Of a stretch of DNA of 33,332 bases, positions 17,149 to 26,409 are shown in pieces. The position numbers and the translations under genes are program-made. The DNA lies in assembly GCA_029007015.1 (NCBI GenBank), contig JAQXHB010000020.1, positions 1 to 33,332 of the forward strand. The letters are read 5' to 3'. Within the stretch, counting starts at the first letter, position 1. Every line of letters starts with the position of its first letter. The notes below the pieces were generated by a model. The model was not told where the DNA came from. It was given only the letters and a program-made list of their open reading frames with translations, and ran no database searches. This DNA is from Bacillota bacterium. GTDB lineage: Bacteria; Bacillota; Clostridia; Oscillospirales; Acutalibacteraceae.

Positions 17149-17841
17149 ATGACATATAACTTCTGCGGCATAGTAATTGCAGATATTGAAGAATACCGTG
17201 CCTTTTTGGCCGCGTGCGAGCAGTATTCGCCGGTCGATTCGCGCCTGTACTCTCACGACTCATGCACCTTTTCCTGCGGCGATATGAAGGTGCGCGCCGT
17301 TTGCTGCGGTATCGGCAAGGTCAACGCGGCGGCGGCCGCAGCATACCTTGTTGCCGATGGAGCGGAGTGCATATTTAATGTCGGTCTTTCGGGCGGCATG
17401 AGCGGTGTCGCGCGCGGACAGTTGTCGGCCCCGGACCGCTTTTATGAGCACGATTTCGACCTCACACCGATGGGTTATGAGATGGGATACAAACCCAATC
17501 AGGATAATACATACTATGCCGACGCGTGTCTGCTTGAGCGGCTGTGCGAAATGTATCCGTTTATCAGGGTCGGTGCGGCGGTGACGGGCGACTGCTTTGT
17601 CTGCGATGACCGACTGCGAGCACGGCTCAATGGGCGGTATGCGCCCATGACATGCGACATGGAGACGGCGGCCATCGCCTCGGTCTGCCATGATGCCGGC
17701 GTGCCGTTTCTGTCGGTGCGCGAGGTGTCGGACGACGCCGGCGATGACGCCTGCGAGAGTTACCGCGATAAGAACAGCGAGCAGTCGACTGCCGCGCCCG
17801 ATGTATTGCTCGGGCTGATGGCCTCTTTGACTGACCGATAA
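17149..17841 (+). CDS. 5'-methylthioadenosine/S-adenosylhomocysteine nucleosidase-like protein
   Basis: CCGIGKVNAAAAAAYLV, FNVGLSGGM, CDMETAAIASVCHDAGVPFLSVREVSDDAGDDA typical of PNP/UDP-family MTA/SAH nucleosidases. Confidence 0.82.
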   Translation: MTYNFCGIVIADIEEYRAFLAACEQYSPVDSRLYSHDSCTFSCGDMKVRAVCCGIGKVNAAAAAAYLVADGAECIFNVGLSGGMSGVARGQLSAPDRFYEHDFDLTPMGYEMGYKPNQDNTYYADACLLERLCEMYPFIRVGAAVTGDCFVCDDRLRARLNGRYAPMTCDMETAAIASVCHDAGVPFLSVREVSDDAGDDACESYRDKNSEQSTAAPDVLLGLMASLTDR

Positions 17842-17859
17842 GCGAAAGGCAGAGAACAG

Positions 17860-19632
17860 ATGCAACAGTCAAACCGAAAGAGCCAGAGTTTTATGCACGG
17901 CTCACTGATATTGGTCGTGGCGATGATGCTGGTCAAGGTCATCGGCGCGATATACAAGATACCGCTGGCCAACATACTCGGCGGCGACGGCGGCGGCTAC
18001 TATTCCACCGCATACGACCTTTACTTGCCGATATACACCCTCGCTATGGGCGGCCTGCCCGTCGCTCTTTCGCGCATGGTAGCCGAGAGTGTGGGCGAGG
18101 CGCGCTTCAAGGATACCAAGGCACTGCTCAAAATCGCACGAATGTCGTTTCTTGTGACCGGCTTAATCGGCACGTTTATAATGCTTTTGCTGACGGTGCC
18201 GTACACCAATTTTGTTGCCAAACCAGGCGCCATCTATTCGGTACTGCTCATCGCTCCGGCAATACTTTTCTGCTGTGCAATGAGCACCTATCGCGGCTAC
18301 TATGAGGGCTTGCGCAATATGTATCCTACCGCTGTTTCGCAGGTCATCGAAGCGCTCGGTAAACTGGTGATAGGCCTCTTGCTCGCGTGGGGGGTCAAGC
18401 AATACTGTTTGAATGAATTTGAGCGGCTGGGCACTGTGTTCGGCAAGGCGGTCGAGGCCGACGCGGCCGGTACGCCGATGAGAGAATTGGCAGAAATCGC
18501 CGCAATGCCGTACGCGGCCGCTGGCGCCGTGCTGGGCGTCACGCTTGGCACCGCTTTGGGCGCGCTTTACACCGTCATACACTACCGCATCACGGGCGAC
18601 AAAATCAGCCGCGAGGAGTATTTGAACAGTCCCCCTGCCCGCCCGATGAAGGAGAATTTCAAAGCACTCATCTGCATTGCCGTGCCCATCGTCATCGGCT
18701 CGCTTGTAACCAATATATCCAGTCTGGTTGATGTCACTATCGTGCAAAAGCAACTGGATGTCGTGGTGACCGGTTCGGCGGACGCCATACGCGAAATGTA
18801 CGGCAGCAGTATCAAAGCCGGTCTGGCCGACGGAGATATATCCAACTATCTATACGGCTGTTACAAGATGTACGCCTACTCGATATATAACCTTGTTCCG
18901 GCACTGACATCGGTGTTCGGCGTCAGCGCAATTCCGGTGCTGGCTACCGTTTGGTCGCAGAAAAATAAACTTGAAGTGCGCTCAAATATTGAGCAGACAG
19001 TGCGTATATCGTCCATGATAGCCCTGCCCGCAGGCCTTGGCATAATGGCGCTGTCCGGCCCGATACTTACCCTGCTTTATTCGGGCAATCCCGAGGAGGT
19101 GGCCATCGCCACGCCGATACTGCGCATTTTGGGCATAACGGCGGTGTTCGCCGGGCTGACTGTGCCCATTACGAGCATGCTTCAGGCCATCGGCCGCGTG
19201 TCGGTGCCGGTCAAGAATATGGCCGTCGGCGTCGTGCTGAAAATTGTTGTCAACTACATTTTGGTCGGCATACCGAGCATAAATGTTATCGGCGCGCCGG
19301 TGGGTACGGCGGTGTGCTACGGCTACATTTTCTTTGCCAATATCTACTGTCTGCGCAAGTATTCGGGAGTGCACATCAGTTTCAAATCAACTATGATGAA
19401 GCCGATGATTTCGGCGGTAATTTGTGCCGTGTCGGCGGTGCTCGCTTACAGTTTGACCGCAAAAATCATATCAAGCGTAAAGGCTTGTGCCTTGACGAGT
19501 ATGGCGATTGCGTGCTTAATTTACCTGATTTCTCTCATTTTATTGCGCGGAATAGCCAAAAATGACCTATTAACCTTGCCAAAAGGTGAAAAAATTGCTA
19601 AAACACTTGAAAAACTCAAATGGATAAGGTAA
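17860..19632 (+). CDS. Polysaccharide/lipid flippase-like membrane protein (SpoVB/YabM family)
   Basis: Multi-TM MATE-like protein (HGSLILVVAMMLVKVIGAIYKIPLANILGGDGGGYYSTAYDLYLPIYTLAMGGLPVALSRMVAE); upstream of hup-yabO-yabP-yabQ as yabM is in Bacillus. Confidence 0.87.
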   Translation: MQQSNRKSQSFMHGSLILVVAMMLVKVIGAIYKIPLANILGGDGGGYYSTAYDLYLPIYTLAMGGLPVALSRMVAESVGEARFKDTKALLKIARMSFLVTGLIGTFIMLLLTVPYTNFVAKPGAIYSVLLIAPAILFCCAMSTYRGYYEGLRNMYPTAVSQVIEALGKLVIGLLLAWGVKQYCLNEFERLGTVFGKAVEADAAGTPMRELAEIAAMPYAAAGAVLGVTLGTALGALYTVIHYRITGDKISREEYLNSPPARPMKENFKALICIAVPIVIGSLVTNISSLVDVTIVQKQLDVVVTGSADAIREMYGSSIKAGLADGDISNYLYGCYKMYAYSIYNLVPALTSVFGVSAIPVLATVWSQKNKLEVRSNIEQTVRISSMIALPAGLGIMALSGPILTLLYSGNPEEVAIATPILRILGITAVFAGLTVPITSMLQAIGRVSVPVKNMAVGVVLKIVVNYILVGIPSINVIGAPVGTAVCYGYIFFANIYCLRKYSGVHISFKSTMMKPMISAVICAVSAVLAYSLTAKIISSVKACALTSMAIACLIYLISLILLRGIAKNDLLTLPKGEKIAKTLEKLKWIR

Positions 19633-19635
19633 AAT
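19607..19635 (+). promoter_or_regulatory. Sigma-A-type promoter for the HU gene
   Basis: TTGAAA (19607-19612) - 17 bp - TAAAAT (19630-19635), overlapping the 3' end of the upstream CDS. Confidence 0.5.
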
Positions 19636-19723
19636 AGACTGGTGGTTACGCGAAGTTGCGTATGATTTGATGGTTGTCACAGTTTACTGTGCTCAAACAT
19701 AAAAATTTTTGGAGGTAAACAAA

Positions 19724-19999
19724 ATGAACAAGACAGAACTTATTGCTGCTATTTCGGAAAAGGCTGAAATTTCTAAGAAGGATGCTGACAAGGCTCTCGC
19801 CGCTACCATCGACACCATCGTTGACGCTCTCGTTAAGGGCGACAAGGTTCAACTCGTTGGCTTCGGCACATTCGAGGTTAAGACCCGCGCTGAGAGAACC
19901 GGCCACAATCCGGCTACCAAGCAGGTCATCACCATTCCGGCTTCCAAGGCTCCGGCTTTCAAGGTCGGCAAGGCTTTCAAGGACGCTGTTAACAAGTAA
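19724..19999 (+). CDS. hup: DNA-binding protein HU
   Basis: MNKTELIAAISEKAEISKKDADKALAATIDTIVDALVKGDKVQLVGFGTFEVKTRAERTGHNPATKQVITIPASKAPAFKVGKAFKDAVNK. Confidence 0.97.
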   Translation: MNKTELIAAISEKAEISKKDADKALAATIDTIVDALVKGDKVQLVGFGTFEVKTRAERTGHNPATKQVITIPASKAPAFKVGKAFKDAVNK

Positions 20000-20015
20000 T
20001 CGGGATTTTATGGGC

Positions 20016-20057
20016 AACGGCCGGCTCTCAAGCGGAGTTCGGCCGTTTTTCTTTTTT
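20016..20057 (+). terminator. Intrinsic terminator after HU
   Basis: AACGGCCG (20016-20023) / CGGCCGTT (20040-20047) followed by TTTCTTTTTT. Confidence 0.75.
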
Positions 20058-20078
20058 GAGTGTATGGGAGGATAAACT

Positions 20079-20321
20079 ATGCGACTGGATAAATACTTGA
20101 AGGTGTCCCGCCTGATAAAGCGGCGCACCGTTGCCAACGAGGCGTGCGACGCCGGCCGTGTCTCGGTGGGCGGCCGTCCCGTGCGCGCATCGTACGATGT
20201 CAAGGAGGGCGACATCATCGAGATAAATTTCGGCGCACGCACGGTCAAGGTACGGGTGGTCAGCGTCAGTGAGTATGCAAAGAAAGATGACGCGCCGGCC
20301 ATGTATTCGCTCATCGACTGA
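20079..20321 (+). CDS. rqcP: S4-domain RNA-binding protein (RqcP/YabO)
   Basis: MRLDKYLKVSRLIKRRTVANEACDAGRVSVGGRPVRASYDVKEGDIIEINFG: S4 domain; gene order before yabP. Confidence 0.92.
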   Translation: MRLDKYLKVSRLIKRRTVANEACDAGRVSVGGRPVRASYDVKEGDIIEINFGARTVKVRVVSVSEYAKKDDAPAMYSLID

Positions 20322-20384
20322 CCGGTCATATTTGTCCGCGGCGGAGCATAAGTATTTACCAATAACTTACTGGGGGTAAATACC

Positions 20385-20669
20385 ATGCAGGACGAAAAGC
20401 GAACCGTCAAACTTCCTCACAATGTGATTATGGAGGACAGAAAGAAACTGACCGTCAGCGGAGTGTCCGATGTGGACAGTTTCGATGACAACACGGTGGT
20501 CATATACACCGATATGGGTGAACTGACCGTAAAGGGTGACGGACTGCACATAAGCGGTCTGAACATCGATACCGGCGACTTGTCGCTGACCGGCAACATA
20601 TACGGACTGATGTATACCGATGACAACCGCCGAAAGGGAGGCTCCTTTTTGAGCCGCCTGCTCAAATGA
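20385..20669 (+). CDS. yabP: Sporulation protein YabP
   Basis: HNVIMEDRKKLTVSGVSDVDSFDDNTVVIYTDMGELTVKGDGLHISGLNIDTGDLSLTGNIYGLMY. Confidence 0.93.
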   Translation: MQDEKRTVKLPHNVIMEDRKKLTVSGVSDVDSFDDNTVVIYTDMGELTVKGDGLHISGLNIDTGDLSLTGNIYGLMYTDDNRRKGGSFLSRLLK

Positions 20670-21172
20670 TATTCGGTGAAATAACCTTTGGCCAGCAGTT
20701 TGGCTCGTTTGCGTGGGCATTGCTGATGGGCGCCGTGGTGTGCGTAGTGTACGATTTGCTGAGAGCGTGGCGCAGGGTTAGGCGCTCATCTCCCTTGTGG
20801 GTGAATGTGCAGGATGTGCTGTTTTTTGCGCTGGCGGCGCTGGCCGAGTTCTGCCTGTGCATCGTGCGCTGTCGGGGACGGGTCAGGATGTTTGTTGTTG
20901 TAGCCGTATTGCTCGGCGCGGCTGTTGCCCGGTTTTTGTTCAGCGATGCTGTGCTGGCGGCGGTCAGCGCCCTACTGCGTGCCCTTTTTTCCGTCGCGCA
21001 GTGGTGCAAGCGGCGAATTTTTGCGCCCGTTTTGCAATTTGTTACTTGGTTTGCGAAAAAATGCCTGAAAATAGGCAGATTTATCGCAAAAAAAGTTAAA
21101 AATATCTTGCAAAAGGCGCGGGGGCTGATGTATAATAAGCAGGATAGACAAGAGGGCGATAACAGCCGTTAG
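20666..21172 (+). CDS. yabQ: Spore cortex biosynthesis protein YabQ
   Basis: N-terminal membrane region (FAWALLMGAVVCVVYDLLRAWRR...VQDVLFFALAALAEF), overlap with yabP, upstream of divIC. Confidence 0.88.
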   Translation: MIFGEITFGQQFGSFAWALLMGAVVCVVYDLLRAWRRVRRSSPLWVNVQDVLFFALAALAEFCLCIVRCRGRVRMFVVVAVLLGAAVARFLFSDAVLAAVSALLRALFSVAQWCKRRIFAPVLQFVTWFAKKCLKIGRFIAKKVKNILQKARGLMYNKQDRQEGDNSR

Positions 21173-21186
21173 GAGGATATGCGGTT

Positions 21187-21477
21187 ATGTCATCGGTGCA
21201 ACGGGGGAAAAAGAGCATAGTTCTGCGCCTTGCGCTTATCGTGTTTGCTGTGTATCTTATCGTGCAGATGGGCGCTTTGCAAAAGCAGCTCATCGACAAG
21301 CGCGCCGAACTGAGCGCGCTCAAAGCGGAGCATCAGTCCATCGTGCTTAAGAATCAGGAGTTGTGCGAACTGCTCAGCAGCGGCAGTGAGAACGACCTTA
21401 TCGAGCGCGCGGCCCGCGACAAACTCAAATATGTCTATTCAGACGAGGAAGTTTATACCGACATATCAGGTAAGTAA
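21187..21477 (+). CDS. divIC: Septum formation initiator (DivIC/FtsB family)
   Basis: Short N-terminal TM helix, coiled coil (KQLIDKRAELSALKAEHQSIVLKNQEL) and C-terminal DLIERAARDKLKYVYSDEEVY. Confidence 0.87.
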   Translation: MSSVQRGKKSIVLRLALIVFAVYLIVQMGALQKQLIDKRAELSALKAEHQSIVLKNQELCELLSSGSENDLIERAARDKLKYVYSDEEVYTDISGK

Positions 21478-21498
21478 GCAGGAGGATTAGCAAAACAT

Positions 21499-21936
21499 AT
21501 GCAGTTCGAGGTAGGTACGATAATCGAAGGAACAGTAACCGGCATCACCAAATTTGGCGCCTTTGTCGACATCGGTGACGGCAAGACGGGCATGGTTCAC
21601 ATTTCAGAGGTGTCCTCAACCTATGTTGAGAATATCGCTGATTTTCTCAAAATCGGCCAAAATGTCAAGGTCAAGGTAATGTCGATTGGCGAGGATGGCA
21701 AGATTAGTCTGTCCATCAAGCGTACCGCGCCCCCTCCGCCGAAAAATAACTACAAGCGTCCGGTTGCGGCGCCCGACCGTCCTACCGGCGGCGAGTGGGT
21801 GGCCCGCAGGAACGATAATATGTCGTTTGAGGATATGATGAACCGCTTTAAGCAGACCAGCGACGACAAGTTCTCTGACTTGAAGCGCAAAAACCCCGGC
21901 GACTCCCGACGCTCCTCCAAGCGCCAGAAAATTTAA
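21499..21936 (+). CDS. S1 RNA-binding domain protein (YabR/GSP13-like)
   Basis: MQFEVGTIIEGTVTGITKFGAFVDIGDGKTGMVHISEVSSTYVENIADFLKIGQNVKVKVMSIGEDGKISLSIK. Confidence 0.92.
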   Translation: MQFEVGTIIEGTVTGITKFGAFVDIGDGKTGMVHISEVSSTYVENIADFLKIGQNVKVKVMSIGEDGKISLSIKRTAPPPPKNNYKRPVAAPDRPTGGEWVARRNDNMSFEDMMNRFKQTSDDKFSDLKRKNPGDSRRSSKRQKI

Positions 21937-21942
21937 CTCAGC

Positions 21943-21976
21943 AAACGGCGACAGATGGCTTTCTGTTGCCGTTTTT
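21943..21976 (+). terminator. Intrinsic terminator after the S1-domain gene
   Basis: AAACGGCGACAG (21943-21954) / CTGTTGCCGTTT (21963-21974) followed by T-run. Confidence 0.7.
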
Positions 21977-22031
21977 GGTTGTAATCGGGTGTGATAATTT
22001 GCCCGATAAGAAAAATGCAAAGGACGATTTG

Positions 22032-23150
22032 ATGAATAAATACAACTTTTACGCTCCGTGCCTGTTCGGCCTCGAGAAGCCGCTGGCCGACGAGTTGCGC
22101 GATATGGGTGCCGAAAATGTGACGGCCGAAAACGGGCGTGTTCTTTTCTCGGGCGACGATGACATACTGGCGCGCGCCAACATCTGTTCGCGCTATGCCG
22201 AGCGCATTGGTATACAGGTCGGCAGTTTTGATGCGCTCAGTTTTGCGGCGCTTTTCGACTGTGTTAAGGCTCTGCCGTGGGAGAAGTACATCGGCCGCAA
22301 GGACGCATTTCCCGTCAAGGGCTGGTCGCTCAATTCGGTGCTCCATAGCGTGCCCGACTGCCAGTCCATAATAAAAAAGGCCATAGTAAATCGTCTGAGC
22401 GAAAAGTACGGCATAACCTGGTTTGAGGAAAGTGGCGCTACATGCCGCGTCAGTTTTTCGATACTCAAAAACCGCGTGAGCGTGTGCATTGATACCTCGG
22501 GCGAGGGATTGCATAAGCGCGGATATCGCCGCGACTCAAATGCCGCCCCAATCAAAGAAACACTGGCGGCGGCGATGGTCTACTTTGCGCGGATATACAA
22601 TGACAGTACCGTTTACGATCCCTTCTGCGGCTCCGGCACCATACTCATCGAGGCGGCAATGGCGGCGCGAAATATCGCCCCGGGACTGCGCCGTTCCTTT
22701 GCCGGAGAGAGTCTGCCGTTTATCGACAGCGGCGCGTGGCAGCGTGCGCGTGCTCGTGCACAGGATATGATTGATAACACGGTGCCGTTTTGCGCTGTCG
22801 GCACCGATATTGACCCTGCGGCCGTTGAATTGACCCTGCACAACGCTGAAAAAGCCGGCGTGGCCGGTTGCGTCAAGGCATCGGTGGCCGATGTTGCCGA
22901 CTTCTCCGTACCGACCGCGCGCGGCGTTGTCATCACCAACCCGCCTTACGGCGAGCGCATGCTCGAACTTGACGAGGCCGAGCGGCTTTATCGCGTGATG
23001 GGCAAGGTTTTTACACAGCGTCACGGACTCAGATACGCCGTCATCAGTCCCGACGACCGGTTCGAGCAGTTGTTCGGCCGTCCGGCCGACAAGCGCCGCA
23101 AGTTGTATAACGGCAGTATTAGGTGCCAGTTGTATATGTACTACCGATGA
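22032..23150 (+). CDS. THUMP-domain class I SAM-dependent RNA methyltransferase (RlmL/YpsC-like)
   Basis: Start taken at ATG 22032. FYAPCLFGLEKPLADEL, GLHKRGYRRDSNAAPIKETLAAAMV, VYDPFCGSGTILIEAAMAARNIAPGL, ITNPPYGERM. Confidence 0.92.
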   Translation: MNKYNFYAPCLFGLEKPLADELRDMGAENVTAENGRVLFSGDDDILARANICSRYAERIGIQVGSFDALSFAALFDCVKALPWEKYIGRKDAFPVKGWSLNSVLHSVPDCQSIIKKAIVNRLSEKYGITWFEESGATCRVSFSILKNRVSVCIDTSGEGLHKRGYRRDSNAAPIKETLAAAMVYFARIYNDSTVYDPFCGSGTILIEAAMAARNIAPGLRRSFAGESLPFIDSGAWQRARARAQDMIDNTVPFCAVGTDIDPAAVELTLHNAEKAGVAGCVKASVADVADFSVPTARGVVITNPPYGERMLELDEAERLYRVMGKVFTQRHGLRYAVISPDDRFEQLFGRPADKRRKLYNGSIRCQLYMYYR

Positions 23151-23160
23151 TGGGAGAAAA

Positions 23161-24117
23161 ATGATGAAGAATGTCTTTATTGTCAACAACACAGCCGGCG
23201 GAGGCAAGTTTACCGTCTCTCTGCTGCCGCAGATAGAGTCGTATTTTTGCGACAACGGCGGTGAATACATCATTGAGCCGACGCGCTGTGTCGGTCATGC
23301 CACCGAGATTGCACGCAAGTACGCCCAACTCGGTGAGCCGGTACGGATATATGCGTGCGGCGGCGACGGCACATTGCACGAAGTGCTCAACGGCATAGTC
23401 GGCTTTGACAATGTTGAGTTGGGTGCATTTCCGTGCGGCACCGGCAATGACTATGTGGCATCTTTCGGTGACCGCGACCTGTTCATGAATGTCGCCTCGC
23501 AGGTGGGCGGCCAATCGGTATGTGTGGATGTTATCAGCGCGGCCGGTCAGTATTCGCTCAATCAGTGTTCAATGGGGTTTGACGCCGCCGTGGCTGACAA
23601 TGTTATTCGCTTCAAGGGCAAAAAGCACATAAGCGGCAGTATGGCTTATTTGCTGGCTATACTGGATACGCTCGGCGGTAAAATCAGCAACCGCCTGACC
23701 GTCAGCGTCGATGACGGCGAGGAAATGGAGGGCGAGTTTCTTTTTGCCATATCGGCCAAGGGCAAGTATCAGGGAGGCGGAATTATGAGCGCGCCGTCGG
23801 CCTCGCCGGTGAGCCGAATGCTGAACTTTATGATAGTGCGCAAGGTGTCCAAACCGAGGTTTGTCACCCTTTTGCCCAAGTATATGAAAGGGCGTCACAC
23901 TGATATACATGACATTGTGCTCAATTTGCACGGCCGCAAAATGACCGTCAAGGCTGAACGCAAACTGCCGGTGACCCTCGATGGCGAGGTGGTGTTTGCC
24001 GACCTGCTGGTGACAGAGATTGTTCCGTCGGCCGTCAAATTCATACTGCCGTGCGAATTGGCCGATAAATTCGAGCGTCACACGAGGGTAAAAGAGGCTG
24101 TTTCGGCAGGCGTTTAA
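23161..24117 (+). CDS. Diacylglycerol/lipid kinase family protein (YegS/DgkB-like)
   Basis: FIVNNTAGGGKF, IYACGGDGTLHEVLNGIVGF, LGAFPCGTGNDYVASFG, NQCSMGFDAAVADNV. Confidence 0.92.
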   Translation: MMKNVFIVNNTAGGGKFTVSLLPQIESYFCDNGGEYIIEPTRCVGHATEIARKYAQLGEPVRIYACGGDGTLHEVLNGIVGFDNVELGAFPCGTGNDYVASFGDRDLFMNVASQVGGQSVCVDVISAAGQYSLNQCSMGFDAAVADNVIRFKGKKHISGSMAYLLAILDTLGGKISNRLTVSVDDGEEMEGEFLFAISAKGKYQGGGIMSAPSASPVSRMLNFMIVRKVSKPRFVTLLPKYMKGRHTDIHDIVLNLHGRKMTVKAERKLPVTLDGEVVFADLLVTEIVPSAVKFILPCELADKFERHTRVKEAVSAGV

Positions 24118-24147
24118 AAAATTTTTGAAAAAATTTTCTAAAAACTA

Positions 24148-24175
24148 TTGATTTTTGGTAAAAATCGGTTACAAT
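24148..24175 (+). promoter_or_regulatory. Promoter of groESL
   Basis: TTGATT (24148-24153) - 16 bp - TACAAT (24170-24175). Confidence 0.55.
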
Positions 24176-24180
24176 AGATT

Positions 24181-24207
24181 TTAGCACTCAAGCACAACGA
24201 GTGCTAA
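24181..24207. promoter_or_regulatory. CIRCE element (HrcA operator)
   Basis: Exact TTAGCACTC-N9-GAGTGCTAA. Confidence 0.98.
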
Positions 24208-24230
24208 AATCTATTTTTATTTAACCTTAA

Positions 24231-24527
<297 letters not shown>

Positions 24528-24550
24528 TTTGTAAAGTGAGGAGAACATAA

Positions 24551-26185
<1,635 letters not shown>

Positions 26186-26208
26186 TAATCGGCTGAATAA
26201 AACCGAAG

Positions 26209-26240
26209 TCGGCTCGCAGTTTTTCTGCGGGCCGATTTTT
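26209..26240 (+). terminator. Intrinsic terminator after groEL
   Basis: TCGGCTCGCAG (26209-26219) / CTGCGGGCCGA (26225-26235) followed by TTTTT. Confidence 0.8.
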
Positions 26241-26332
26241 GCGCTTAGTTTTAGCACTGGTTTTTGTATTTTCCGCCTTCTCGGTGACACAATATGTTTG
26301 CCGAAAAAAGGGCGGTTTACGGTGTGTATATG

Positions 26333-26361
26333 TTGACTTTTTAACGGCAAGTTGATATAAT
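26333..26361 (+). promoter_or_regulatory. Strong sigma-A-type promoter for the first Asp-box gene
   Basis: TTGACT (26333-26338) - 17 bp - TATAAT (26356-26361). Confidence 0.7.
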
Positions 26362-26409
26362 TTGCGTGATATATTTTTGAATTATTCGGTATAACTGAGG
26401 GTAGATTTA

